From Leptodontidium sp. MPI-SDFR-AT-0119 (lineage: Eukaryota > Ascomycota > Leotiomycetes > Helotiales > Leptodontidiaceae), in NCBI GenBank assembly GCA_020726505.1, contig JAHLEZ010000001.1:5146001-5210000 (forward strand): a stretch of DNA of 64,000 nucleotides, written 5' to 3'. Below are positions 12,545 through 24,197 of this stretch, piece by piece. How positions within the stretch are numbered: the stretch's first letter is position 1; each line of letters starts with the position of its first letter. The notes beneath the pieces are model-generated. The model did not search any database. It was not told the DNA's origin and was given only the letters and a program-made list of their open reading frames with translations. A program made the position numbers and the translations under genes.

Positions 12545-13224
12545 CCGTTTTTTCTATATCAATAATCTAACATTGGATGTCGAAATACGGTTTACAAAGG
12601 CTAAAACCATCATCTCTTTTGGTATCGTGCGCCACTGCCTGATACTTTATCTCTTGGTTGACGCATCAGAAGCAATAAAATATAGAGAGGTCGAGGTAGA
12701 TACGCCAGTAGATTGACCCCGTTCCGAAGGTTTAGCCACTATAGCGCCATATCGTGTAATGAGATATCGCTGTTTGAATTGGCCAGACTACCCTGCGATA
12801 CCGGCCGGTTTACCGATGAGACGCTGTAAACTGAGTAAAAAACCCCTGTAGCAGGTGGCAATGAGCCTTCACTGCCACACCCTGGCCTATGTGTCGGCGG
12901 CCTCTGTCATCAGATTTTAACTGCTCGATTGATTTGACAATGGCCAAGATACACATGTGTACTAATACCCCCTCGACGGTTCAGTAGCAAACTCTCTTAT
13001 GTCGTCTTCTCGGGCTCACATTCTAAATGCTCATCCATATTCTTATCGCTCTTAATCTCATGAATGGCTTTCCTTCTAGCTTTAGGGTCTTCTCCTCCAC
13101 CGGATTTCCATTATAACTATCCAAGAGGCTTTGGTGCAATCCATCCCCCTCTCAACTCTCTTCCTCGGCGAGGTGAAGAGGAGGCATATCAAACACTTCA
13201 GAACTCCAAACGAACGTTATCCGC
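12545..13224. other. Intergenic region between convergent genes
   Basis: 3' flanks of the MOSC and oxidoreductase genes. No gene, RNA or repeat recognised. Confidence 0.45.
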
Positions 13225-14347
13225 TCAGATATCAGCAATCTTCAACACAGCCTTTCCAAAATTCTCCCCCTTCAGCATCCCCAATAGTCCGTCTGCAGCA
13301 TTCTCAATCCCCTCAGTGACCGCCATCTTGACCTTAATCTCCCCATTCTTGATCCACTCCTGCATATTCTTCTGGTGCTCCTCCTGGTACTTAGGGCCCA
13401 TATCTTGATCGAAGACAAAAAAGCCCCTAATCGTAAGCCGTTTGCCAACAACCCACGGCATGTTCTTGATACCGTAGGTTTCTCCTGGCTTTTGGCTTGT
13501 TTGAGAAACGCTGCCACACGCCACTAAATAGCGTCAATATTTAGATGGCCGATCAGGGGGGAGGGAACATCTTACGAATCCTCCCAAAAGTATTCATCGC
13601 CCCAATCGCAGCATCCAACTGCTCGCCTCCAACGTTATCGAAGTAGATGTCAAGCCCACCTTTTCCTAGTTCGGCGAGCACCCTCTTCAACGCCTCCTCA
13701 GCCTTCTCGCTCTTATAATTAAAGCCCCCATCAAACCCTAATTCCTCCTGAATGAACTTCAACTTCGCATCACTCCCCACACTCCCAATCACCGTCAGAC
13801 CATCCCTCTTCGCAAGCTGTCCCACAATCTGGCCCACGGCGCCACTAGCCGCGCTGACAAAAATCACCTCCCCTTTCTTTGGCTTCCCAGCTTCATAGAG
13901 AGAAGAATAAGCAGTTAACCCACTCATCCCTAAGGCCCCCAAAAAGGCCATAGGATCCAGTCCTGGCGGAATCTTCAACAGACTCACACCCCCGACTCCT
14001 CCAGCAAGTTGCTCCTCGTCCGCTCGATCCTTCTCGATAGTCTGATACTCTGAGAATTTTACGGTAGCGATAACAATGTCACCCGATTTGAAACGAGGGT
14101 TGGAGGAGGCGATAACGGTGGAGATGGCGTTGTTGGTGAGAGGTTCATTGAGGGCATAGCCGCTGGCGGGGCGCATGAGCTCGCGCTGAAAGGGATCGAA
14201 GGAGACGTAGTGCGTTTTGAGGACCAAACCTCCCTCTGGGGGTGGAGCGTTAAGGTCAAACTCGGAAGAAGTGACGACAAGGTCCTTTCCTGGGATAGGG
14301 AATCCGACGGGGTGTTGGGCCAAGACGAGAGCTTTGTTTTGGACCAT
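13225..14347 (-). CDS. NADP-dependent MDR oxidoreductase (prostaglandin/enone reductase type)
   Basis: Two exons on the minus strand: 14347-13576 and 13523-13225, joined by a 52-base intron, giving 356 residues. It has the medium-chain dehydrogenase/reductase pattern without the zinc ligands: SFDPFQRELM near the N-terminus, GMSGLTAYSSLYEAG, the cofactor loop VSAASGAVGQIVGQLAK, then DIYFDNVGGEQLDAAI and GRILACGSVSQ across the splice. This is typical of leukotriene B4 dehydrogenase/2-alkenal reductase-like enzymes that reduce alpha,beta-unsaturated carbonyls with NADPH in the cytosol. The start MVQNKALVLAQHP is chosen by family length. The upstream in-frame extension is not protein-like. Substrate unknown. 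Confidence 0.88.
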
Positions 14348-15371
14348 TTTGAGGTTGGGTGGGACGAAGCGAAGCGGCGGATTAGATGAAGTTGGAGTAA
14401 TGAAGCAAACTAGACAATTGGTTTGAGGAGCTTGGAAATGATAATAGGTAAGATATATACCTGTCAAGCAGATCTGCCCATAATAGATGCAAGGTAGCCT
14501 ATCGATAGATTCTGTTGGGGAAATGGAGCTTTCAAAAGACCGAAGCCCGAAGAGCCGACAAGCGAGACAATCATAAACATCAGTGCCAAACTTCAGCCCC
14601 TAAACTCTCTCTATGCCCAACAAATCGAGTTTGACTTAGGCCCCCAGGAAATACGAGAATTTCGTATTGAGATCCCCGGGGCGCGAATTACAAAGCAAGA
14701 TGGTTTCAACCCTCCAAGCACCACGCTAGTCTAACTTTGTTTGGTCCTGTTCCGCACTCTGCGCCTGCTTTAAAGCTCCCGTTGCGATTCTGCCGCTTGA
14801 TCGCGTGCTTAGATAGGAGATAATAACCACTAGAAAAATAGCTAGTAAACCAGGGAGGAGAGAGTAGTACAGAGAGAGATAAGCGTCCGGTTCTGACATG
14901 CGTCCACCAGGGGGTCTGAGTACAAAATCGTCCTATGCAGGCGGGATGGGCTGCTTTTCGACTACGATTACTATTCAGTTCTGTCATAAAGCTGGGATGC
15001 TAATTGACCAGTGTAGTGATCACGGCATGTCTCTTTTTCCACAACACTGAAGCAGCTTCGTAATCTGGTGGAATTTTCGATAGTTGAGTCGAGTCCGAAG
15101 GCCGAAGTCCGAAGTCATCGTTGCGAAGTGGATTGTGCTGTTCTGTGTTTTTAACGTAGTAGAGGAGATGACAAATGAGAGATGTAGTTTTGTGAACCTG
15201 CAATGTTTCATGAAATGAGTGGAGAAGAAGTTTAGGCCCAGGACAACTTTGTCGTCGCTGGACTTGTATATAGTTGAGGTGAAGAATGTGTGAGGTTATA
15301 TATCATCAAGCAAACTTTTCTTCAACGGTCACAAACCCAATCAGCAACGGCACAAACTGATAAACTGAAAT
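14348..15371. other. Intergenic region between divergent genes
   Basis: Upstream of the oxidoreductase (-) and the damaged reductase (+). Repetitive GTCCGAAG-like words occur at about 15090-15110. Short ORFs have no recognisable motif. Confidence 0.45.
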
Positions 15372-16541
15372 ATGGCAGGGGAATTAGTTTTCGTAGGTGT
15401 TGAGAGACTGACAGCGACGATCTGACAGCATTGACATAACTTAGATCACGGGAGCAACTGGATTCGTAGGATTTCGAGTTTTGCTCGTTGTCTTGCAGAC
15501 CGGATATCGCGCTCGCATCTCCATTCGAAGAGAAAGTGCTATTAAAGTTATTAAGGAACATCTGTTGATCGCTCCCTATGTCAAGTAAGTCGAATTCGTG
15601 ACTGTGAACGACATCACGACAGATGGCGCTTTCGATTCTGCTCTGGACGCGTTACTTATATTGAGCACATTGCTAGTCTGATTGCGCATGCTGTGAGTGA
15701 TAACTATTGAATGAATTGGTGATACAACAGAACTGATATGGAGAAGACTGAGGATGTGGAGAAAGACATAGTTCTTCCAGCCATCCATGGTACAACCAGT
15801 ATCCTGAACTCAGCACTCAAGTTCCCATCCATTCGTCGAGTCGTTATCACTTCCTCTGTCGTTGCGGTCACCCCACAAATAGCCTTGATGAATGGTGACG
15901 ACAAGAACACGTACACAGCCGACTCTCGAATCAGCCCCCTTCCGACTCCACCTTGGGGTTCGGTAATTGCAGCGTATTGCTCTTCGAAGGCGCTGGCGCT
16001 AAACGCAACAGATAAGTTTATGGACGAAAAGAAACCTCACTTCTCGATTGTCAACATCATGCCCGGACTCATCGTTGGCCGAAATGAGCTCACAACCGTC
16101 GCTGAGGATCTCCTTAAGTCAACGAATGTGTTTATTTTGGGTCCAGTACTGGGTCTACAGGTCCCAGCCGCCGCGTGAGTTTAATACTTGGGTTATTTAC
16201 AAGTTGCAGTGCTGACCCTGTTCTGCAGATGCACTGTCATTGATGTCAGAGATGTAGCAAGGATTTATGTCAAATCTTTGAATGAGTCCAAGGTCGTCGG
16301 TAACAAGAACTTTGTGCTCGATGCAGGAAAGATTAAATTCGATGATGCCTTGAAGATCGCTGAGCAGGAATTCCCCGAGGCGATAGAGTCAGGGGTTTTG
16401 CCTCTCGGCGGTCATATTTCGTCTGTGTACAGCGTCTTCGACACTAAAGAAACCGTTGAAACGTTTGGAAAGTTTTACTCTTACTCTGAAGCGGCAAAGG
16501 AGGTCATCGGTCAGTATTTAGAGCTGAAGGCTAGAACATGA
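15372..16541 (+). CDS. NAD(P)-dependent epimerase/dihydroflavonol-reductase-like protein, damaged
   Basis: Extended SDR features are clear: ITGATGFVGFRVL (cofactor loop), FPSIRRVVITSSVV, the active-site pair in AYCSSKALAL (Tyr-x3-Lys), VNIMPGLIVG and DVRDVARIYV. Exons 15372-15392 and 15445-15584 lead to an in-frame TAA at 15586-15588. The sequence after that stop still reads as family protein (VEFVTVNDITTDGAFD, then, frame-shifted, VTYIEHIASLI). The stop overlaps a consensus donor GTAAGT at 15585. Splicing from there to the AG at 15730 rejoins the frame, and with exons 15731-16174 and 16229-16541 gives 305 residues, but deletes a conserved Rossmann segment. It is either a decaying gene or one surviving with an intronised exon; enzymatic activity is doubtful. 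Confidence 0.75.
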
Positions 16542-17310
16542 GACATCAGTTAGTGGATGGGATGGGGTGGTAATAGTATGTCTGTAACCGTAGGCGGTAG
16601 GATGTCTGTGGTAAAGTGGCAATGAAAGACTGATCATTCACACAAGATCCGTGTAGTAATACTTTGGAAGTGGATGGAGATGCGTGAATATGACGTTAGA
16701 TGGGTTTCCCCCGCAACAGTCACAAATGGCGGAACGTCCCAGCCTTCCCCACCAGTGTGTGTACGGTCTCGAACTTCATAAATCCCACCTCAACAACTTG
16801 AATAAAACACGTTCAAATGGCATCTTCCAGTTCACCAATTGAAGGATTATCTTACTAGGAGTTTAATTCTATACCAAGATCGTTTTTTTCTCAATGCCTG
16901 GGACAATCGGGAGGCTAATGAATCTCGAGTAGTGATTTTTAACTGTATTGGAGCCTCTCGACCTTCTGCCTCCTGATGGCTTTACAAATGCAAGATAAAA
17001 AGGTCCCAAAGCTATCGTACAGCTCGTACAAAGTCAAGGAATCTTGATCCAAAAAAGAGAGTAGTGAAAGGGTTCTCCCAGATTCTTGTTTCGCCGTCAA
17101 GAAATCCAGCTCGAAATCAAACTCTTGAAGGACAAATCGAGTACTATAAGTTGATCTGTAGAAAGACGCGGAGTTTTCAGGATACCAGCCGGCAGTAATG
17201 GATTATGTGGTTACATGTTCTATAGTGGCCCGAAACTTCTATACGCGGCCCCAAACGTCAAGTGCAGCTTCTATCTGACCTGTACCGATATCATATCAAC
17301 CCCTATTCAC
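16542..17310. other. Intergenic region between convergent genes
   Basis: 3' flanks only. Nothing recognised. Confidence 0.45.
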
Positions 17311-17799
17311 CTAAAGGACATCAACTGTCTCGCCACACTTGCATCCGTCCACGCCCTCCTCATTTTGCCCACACTGCTCGAGGCTGGTGTTGCCAGTGCC
17401 ATCATCTAAGACTCTGGTGCAGCGAATCACCTTCTGAGTCGCAACCGTCTCCCCGCACTTGCACCCATCAACACCCTCCTCGCTCTGCTGACAGCTCTCT
17501 AGGCTAGAATTACCGGTCCCATCATCTAAGACTCTGGTGCAGCGAACCTGGGTGCTGCGGATTTGGCATGCACAGCCGTCGACGCCCTCTTCGCTTTTGT
17601 CGCACGCCACGCTGTTGTCGTTTCCAAATCCGTCAGAGACAAGTTTCTCGCATTCTTCGCGCTGGATGACCGGGGGTTCGGCCTGTCGTTGGGCAAGTCC
17701 AAGTCCACGGACGCGTGCGAGAGCGTGGCCGTTGGATCCGAGGGCCACAGCTACTATGGCCAAGGGGAAGAGGGCGGCGATCAGAGTAGATGGCTTCAT
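17311..17799 (-). CDS. Small secreted protein with three cysteine-rich repeats, effector candidate
   Basis: A single-exon 162-residue ORF. The N-terminus (LIAALFPLAIVAVALGSNG) is a probable signal peptide. Three tandem units follow, each with exactly the spacing C-x15-C-x9-C-x-C: Cys50/66/76/78, 87/103/113/115 and 127/143/153/155. Units 2 and 3 share RCTRVLDDGTGN and EEGVDGCKCGET. Unit 1 is more diverged (SDGFGNDNSVAC, EEGVDGCAC). The twelve cysteines are all in the repeats, which suggests disulfide-stabilised modules. Small size, secretion and cysteine repeats fit an apoplastic effector or wall-associated protein, but that is inference. I recognise no named family. The upstream region carries a 77-base tandem duplication. 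Confidence 0.78.
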   Translation of the reverse strand: MKPSTLIAALFPLAIVAVALGSNGHALARVRGLGLAQRQAEPPVIQREECEKLVSDGFGNDNSVACDKSEEGVDGCACQIRSTQVRCTRVLDDGTGNSSLESCQQSEEGVDGCKCGETVATQKVIRCTRVLDDGTGNTSLEQCGQNEEGVDGCKCGETVDVL

Positions 17800-17823
17800 G
17801 GTGATGGCAGGATTGAGTTCTGC

Positions 17824-17979
17824 GTGTTTGAACGAGGGACGACCGGACTAAGGATAGCGGATTTCAGGGTCAACTTGCAAGTTGAAGGTACGGTAAATAG
17901 GTGTTTGAACGAAGGACGACCGGAGTAAGGATAGCGGGTTTCAGGGGTCAACTTTCAAGTTGAAGGTACGGTCAATAGG
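17824..17979. repeat. 77-bp tandem duplication upstream of the cysteine-repeat gene
   Basis: The block starting GTGTTTGAACGAGGGACGAC at 17824 recurs from 17901 with a few substitutions and two added bases, ending GGTACGGT(A/C)AATAG. The first copy begins only 25 bases upstream of the start codon, so the pair occupies the proximal promoter or leader. Confidence 0.85.
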
Positions 17980-18797
17980 ATTGAAGAAGCGAACAAGGCC
18001 AGCTTGGAGTCAACGGATTAAAGAAAGAAGCTTCAATTATGCAGAAAAAAAATTGGTGGCATATCTTGCGGCGGCCGATCGCCTTTAAATAATGCCTCCA
18101 GTGGTCGATGAGGGCGCCAAGATGTTCCAGGGTCACGATAATCCTACGTTCGGGTAATGAGACATCGTCGAAACCCACATTGTGGGCCACGAACGAGCCA
18201 ATTCCAACAGAAATTTCAGGCGTGAGTTCCTGTTCCAGCGTATTCATCCCCTAAACCGGCCTCCTCATGTTCGGATGACTGGCAGATCAAGCAACTAACG
18301 TCGCGGGGCTCAGCCATCAGGATGAACTTGTGGTTGACAACCCAACATCTGCGTTGCTAAGGGGACTGGTGGAGCACTGCCTTGCTCAAGAAAACATGCT
18401 TTAATATGCCAAGACTAGGTCAAAGACGCTACATGGAGACACTCACGTAATAAATTTAAAATCCCGGGCATTACTTCGTATTTACGACCCCACACTCGTG
18501 CTCAGTCCTCATACCTTCGTGCTCGGCATGCTCCTCAAAGTTTAGGGGGAAAAATAACCGAATATTAACGTCGAGGCAATGAATGCAATATTTGTAGAAG
18601 CGATGACATAAGGAATCATGCTCAATGTGAAGGAAGAAGCGGACTTTCCAAGTCACGATATGGATGCCATACCTAACTCTAGTTTAGCCCATGTCCTGAA
18701 CTCCTCGAACTGCCCACCGTGTCCGGCCAAAATCTCAAACACCTCCTCCGCAAGCCTCCAGCCCACAGTACCGAGCTGAGGATTGGACAACGAGTAG
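17980..18797. other. Intergenic region
   Basis: No coding signal recognised. Its right end carries the AGTAG copy (18793-18797) flanking the LTR. Confidence 0.45.
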
Positions 18798-19040
18798 GTG
18801 TAACGACACTAGCCCAAGAGAGCGTTGCAAGAGGTTTATGGCGTTGGCTATCGAGTACTAATAGGTCTAATACGAAGGAAACAAGAAGATAGGGAGAGAA
18901 GAGGGAAAGGGGGAGAGTGGTCCGTTAAATACAAGCAGCCTCCGGAACCCCTCCGGTATGGGCCCGGCTCAGTCTGACTCAACACAGGTGGATCCCCTGT
19001 AGTCCCTGACTCGCCACAATGCCCAACACCTATCGTTACA
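18798..19040. mobile_element. Solo LTR of a retrotransposon
   Basis: About 243 bases begin (G)TGTAACGACA and end TATCGTTACA, so the ends are inverted repeats of the form TG...CA with TGTAACGA matching. The five bases AGTAG lie at 18793-18797 and again at 19041-19045, as expected for a target-site duplication, with one extra G at the left border. No internal polymerase or second LTR is present, so this is a solo LTR left by recombination. Ty3/Gypsy or Copia origin cannot be decided from this sequence. Confidence 0.75.
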
Positions 19041-20529
19041 AGTAGACTCACTTAACGAAAACACGGGTCCAGGTTTAGACTTTCCTATCTTGTTTCACCT
19101 GACGGTAGGTAAAATAGATACATCGGTTACAGCATTTTAAGGTTTAGCTGACGGCGGGAGGGGTTTGGTGGGATTTCATGCGATAGAGTCGGCTTATCTA
19201 CTGGTGTCTGGGGTAGATTGCACGGTTGACTATTCCTGGACTGTGGATCGATGTCGTATCGTCTGATGAATGTGGGGATGCAAGGTGATCTTATGCAAGA
19301 CGACCTTATGTAAGGTTAGAACGGACCCCCGGGCCTGTCAACTTTGTTTCTGTCGCAGATTGTTCTCTGTGGAGGGTAGGAAGGAAACACGGCATCGATT
19401 ATCCAGGTTATTTTCAGAGATAAAGGTGGGTACGTGCCCGGATTTGGGGTTAGGATTGACAGATAAGATTCGAGCTGAGAATCGCTTAGAGGCTGTCACG
19501 TTTCGTCCCTGAGCGTTGAACTCTTGTTTCTTGGCCGGATGGATATGTGCTTAAAAATGTAGAGTTTGTTTGGTTTGGTTTCGTCTAATCAGATCTATGC
19601 GGTGTATTTTGAGGCTATAAAACTGGTGTTATCAAGATCTGTTTGGTTTCCAAAGCAGAACGCGATCATGGATCTGAGTAGTCATTCATTGGGGTATCAC
19701 TGTTTTAGGCATTGCTTAGATATCTGTATGATGCTGGTATGGGCACTTGATTTTGTAGTGTAGGAACGGGACTTTGGAATATATGGCTTCCGCGTAGATC
19801 TTCACTTGAATACATCTAGTTCCTCGTGATACTCAATTGATTCTTTATCATCAGACCTGGCGCGATCTAGATAGATTGAGCCCTGAATTTTGGCGAGATG
19901 GTCATTCGGTCCCCCTCGTGCAAGGTTTACCGATTTCCAGATCGACTGCATCGACTGCACATCACACTCCTCTTCTTTCGCCTGGCAATCTTCGCTTATC
20001 TCTCGAAAGTGACTGGGTATCTTGCAGGGCTGTCTGGGGATCAAAATGCAGCCCCTGTCAACTCCACCCGTCCCTGAGACCAAAGCTCTCGTCACTGTAA
20101 GCGAGCCATGGGGTCAGCTCCTAACGTGAAGGCATTAGAGAGGTGGAGAAGGACCGTTTGAAAACATGGTATTTTGGTAGTCAGTTGTTTATTTGATTCT
20201 CTTGTACTAGAGAAGCCGAGAACTATCTGCTGACTCTGTAGAGAAACAAGAATCCGAATTGCTGAATGAGGCTAGAAAATCGGTGCTTTGTCGGTATCGG
20301 TGGTATTTTGGGATCATCATGTAGAAGGTTTGGCATTTCCAAGAGAAGATCAAGTGGTGATGGTATAGCTTCAGAATTGTATAAATGAACCTGTGCCTTC
20401 CGATGGAATTTGTTTCTCCAGGCTCTTCGTCTTCACTCATTCCTTCTTTCACTTTCTCTTCTTTTTTTCTCGACTTCACTTTCTATTCTTTCATACATAC
20501 ACTCCTTCTTCGGAATTTTCCCAAGCAAC
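19041..20529. other. Intergenic region and GH16 promoter
   Basis: About 1.3 kb with only short ORFs that look random, then the promoter and pyrimidine-rich leader (about 20420-20510) of the glucanase gene. Confidence 0.5.
20380..20386 (+). promoter_or_regulatory. TATA-like box of the GH16 gene
   Basis: TATAAAT lies about 145 bases upstream of the start codon and is followed by a CT-rich tract, a common arrangement in strongly expressed fungal genes. Confidence 0.4.
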
Positions 20530-21478
20530 ATGTCTTCCATCAAGGCTCTCACCGCACTCTTATTGCTTGCTCCTGGGATCAACGCAGCAATTCCTCAAGT
20601 CGAAGGCTTTACTCTCACTTGGAGTGATGACTTCGTTGGAACGGCAAAGAGCTTGCCAGATCCAGCCAACTGGATCGTTACTACTGGCACTTCTTACCCA
20701 GGTGGTGCTCCCAACGTAAGTTTCAGATTATCTTGCGGGTTATTTATCATACCTAACAGTATCCTAGTTTGGAACTGGAGAGATCCAGACTTACACCAGC
20801 AAACCAGAGAACCTAGCTCTATCAGGCAACGGAACTCTTATCATCACTCCCCTCCGGGACTCGGCAGGCGCATGGACATCGGCTCGTATCGAGACTCAAC
20901 GCAAAGACTTCGTCGCAGCTAAAGGCGGCAAGATGCGGATTGCTGGTAGCATTGCCATGCCCGATATCACCGGCACAGCCGCAACAGGTTACTGGCCTGC
21001 TTTCTGGACACTTGGAGGTGCATTCCGCGGTATCTATACCAACTGGCCCATCGTCGGCGAATTCGACATCTTGGAAAACGTCAACGGTCTAGACAAAGTC
21101 TGGGGTACACTCCACTGCGACGTCAACCCAGGTGGCAAATGCGACGAGACGAATGGGATCTCTTCAAGCTCGCCTTGCGGCAATGGGACTAAATGCCAAG
21201 GAAACTTCCACACTTTCGCTATTGTGGTCGATCGGAGCGTTACTCCTGAGAAGATTACCTGGGAGGTTGACGGAAAGATTTATCAGACTGTCACGGAGAC
21301 TCAATTGGGGAGTGAGCTTTGGGCAACTACTGTGCATGGAGGGTGCTTTATTCTGATGAATTTGGCGATTGGAGGCAGTTTCCCTAATAATGTTATGGGT
21401 AGCACGACACCGATTGAGGCTACCCAGCCAGGAGTACCAATGAGGGCTGAGTACGTTGCTGTTTATAACAGTATTTGA
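20530..21478 (+). CDS. Secreted GH16 endo-1,3(4)-beta-glucanase
   Basis: Two exons, 20530-20715 and 20768-21478, giving 298 residues. A signal peptide (ALTALLLLAPGINAA) precedes FTLTWSDDF, the usual start of GH16 domains. The catalytic signature GEFDILENVNG contains the E-x-D-x-x-E arrangement, with nucleophile and acid/base Glu in place. Also present are YWPAFWTLGG, WGTLHCD and, near the end, FILMNLAIGGSFP. It should cleave beta-1,3/1,4-glucans outside the cell, in its own wall or in plant or lichen glucans. No GPI signal or carbohydrate-binding module is visible. The 52-base intron follows APN. Confidence 0.93.
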
Positions 21479-23398
21479 GGGTCATTTGTTGTCAATTGAG
21501 AGGGCATTGGAGTTTTTTACAGTCTGGGGGCCAGATATCTATCGCTTAGCAATGCAATTTTATGAATTTCCACATCGTTCATCACTTCTCAATTAATTGT
21601 CAGCGTAGCGTAATGGGCTCAAAATGATGTCAAAATCATGCAGTAAAATGCTTAAATATCGACACTTGTAATTTCCGCTGCTCATTCCCGAATATGCGAT
21701 GTTTCAGTCCCTTTCAAATCTATAATACTCTCATTATTACTGTCGCTTAGCGCTAAACGATGATGTAGAAACGGTCCGATATTTGAGGTGCTATCCTAGT
21801 CGAGCAAGAAACCTTAATGAACGGAGAATACTGCAAGTATCCCCAATCGATCTTAATTCGGCAATCTCGTTGCCCCGTGAGGGGTGCATGTCTACGCTTC
21901 CTGGCAATGGCAGATGCTTCTCCAAAGCCTGCAGTAACCTCAACCTGGCCATGAATCCATGATCGGGTTCCACCGAAGCATTAGATTTGACTGAAGCCTG
22001 AAAGCAGTTGAAAAAGCTTGGGGTAGATTGTTTCTCTCACATTAGTCACGAGGCGGCCAGACAAGTCTTGATGAAATTATTTCGTGCATCAAACTCGGCC
22101 CATTTTGTTTCTCTTGATTTCCAGACTTTGAGCAGTGAGTCAGGCTTCATGATAATCAAAGAAGGCGAGATGATGTCTGTCTAATCTATGAGAAAGAGTG
22201 ACTGCACCGTTCATAGGCCATAAGATGCATCTGCACTTTTGAAGTTGCTTCACATTCAACTTCCTTCTAGGCAATCATTCTTGGCAAGTCCCTGGACTTC
22301 TGCTGGAAACTGACACTTTATTGATACTAAGAAGCAATAAGCTATGTATGTTAAAGCTCAATTATGGGAACAAAGCCCTCGGTTTTCAAAATTCTTACTT
22401 CTAGGTATTTCTTCGAGTGGTTTTGAAACGTGGCAAAAGGTTTATGTCAAAGACTACGAGACAATCTAGATGCTCCCTCATATTCCCGACTGCTACATCA
22501 GTATCCCATTTGAAACTAATACCTCTATCTCTGGTACATTTGGAAGTTCGCAACGTGGAAGTAGTTCGTCAGCTATGCGAAAGGTCGTGGTGGATTTCCA
22601 TAGCCGAATGCTACTTCTTTGGCTCCGCTATTACATTTGTGAATCTAAAGGGTGATTGTTTCTAATGTGTCATATTAGACATTCCAAGCTTCTGATGAGA
22701 GTTTCAAGCAGTCTACACATGATTTCAGCCCATCGTGTGACTGCATAGCCTTGCTGTGAGCCTGTTAAAACAGTCTTCTATGACATGTTGACTGCCGGCA
22801 CATCACACGTCAATAGTCTAGGGCGGTGTAGTTCTCCAGCCTTCAAACTCCAATGTGGCTAATTACTAAAATCATGTGTTGATGATCAGATGATAGTTAT
22901 TTGATGTCAAGAATGAAAGTTACGTTGACAATTGGCAGGTGCGCTGGGTGAGCTTCATGAAACTTTGGGCCTCGAGCTGAACGCTCCAGCTAGAATTTTT
23001 TTTGGCCTGCATCGACGATCTAGACCATTTTCATCACAAAATCTGCAGCCACAACCAGGTAAGATCGTGGATATTTTCAGCATCATGTCTAGCCTTGTGG
23101 CGTTTTGAAATATTGGGTCACAGTCTGCCGTGTCTTGAGAGTGCCTATAACGGCATGGTTGATGCACTGCGAACTCAGCCCGACAGCCTCAAACTTTCGT
23201 GGGCTTTCCTCGAGGCTCTCTCTTTTTGTACTTTTTGATTCTGCCTGGTCGATGATATCCAATGCTAACCTTTATGCCCACATCATTCCACATCAATCTC
23301 AGTTCTTTTCATTGTTGCAACTAAAGTCACACGAATTATTCTCTCGGCACACATCCGAACCACGTATCGCTCAAGTACCAAACACGCAGCCTGACACA
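21479..23398. other. Intergenic region, about 1.9 kb
   Basis: No convincing gene. AT-rich with scattered short ORFs. It should include the promoter and possibly an unseen first exon of the hevein-domain protein. Confidence 0.4.
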
Positions 23399-24197
23399 AT
23401 GTCCTCAGGATCATTGCTACCAGGCGCAGAAGGAGAGTGCGGGCATCAACATGAGAACAAATCGTGCTTGCCAATGCAGGGGAGAACTTGTTGCAGTATC
23501 AATGGGTGAGACGGTTCAGTCCGAATCCACATGGCCCATGCTGACTTGAGGACTGTAGTTATTGCGGTTTCAACGAGACCTAGTTAGTAAAGGATTATTT
23601 CTTACCGTTTAATATCCTGGAGCGAACACCCCTCCGTTGATCCTGTCTTCCCTTCTCCTGCTTTTTGCAGCTTCTAACCCGCTGGCTAGTTGTTTCGAAA
23701 GCAACGGCTGCCAATCTGGCTGTGTAGACCCCATCGATTTCTACATGACTTCCAGTACCCTGGTGACCACGACTACCGCCGTTTCAGAAGCTGCCAACAG
23801 CACGTTTATATCAAGCTTGAAAGTAAGCTCAACCTCTCACCTCACGACAATCTCGACATCTACTGTACCGCCACGAATCACTTCTGGGGTTCCAGCACCC
23901 TCAGGCTCCACCATACCTTCCTCGAATTCCACGGCAATTACGCATAAACAGGGCCTTCACGGTGCAGCGAGAACTGGTGCAATAGCAGGGGGCGCAGTGG
24001 GAGGTGTGGCAGTACTTTTGCTCATTGCCTGTCTTCTCATATTCTGTCGAAATGGTCGACCTAAGCCATCAAAGGTGTCAAGTGGTTCGAGCAGTTCTAC
24101 GAACACGGCTGCACCGGCGGTGAGAGATGTGTCGGGATTTAACCAAGGAGCCAATGCGCAGCAGGGTTTCCGGGTCAAAGAGAGGGGGGAGCGATAA
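23399..24197 (+). CDS. Hevein-type chitin-binding, single-pass membrane protein
   Basis: Exons 23399-23505, 23559-23582 and 23690-24197 give 212 residues. After splicing, the N-terminal domain has the eight-cysteine hevein (ChtBD1) pattern: ECGHQH, SCLP, TCCSINGYCG, ETYC and NGCQSGC. A Ser/Thr-rich stalk follows (about residues 65-120). Next come a transmembrane helix (GGAVGGVAVLLLIACLLIF) and a short cytoplasmic tail. This layout fits a wall-facing chitin sensor or anchor. The middle exon is only 24 bases, but it supplies the conserved GYCG. The third exon uses the AG at 23689, after a CTAAC branch site. No signal peptide precedes the domain, so an upstream exon may be missing from this model. 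Confidence 0.75.

Noticed and set aside
19270..20095. ORFs of 80-97 residues between the LTR and the glucanase
   Set aside because: No conserved motif, no intron logic, and both strands are equally open.
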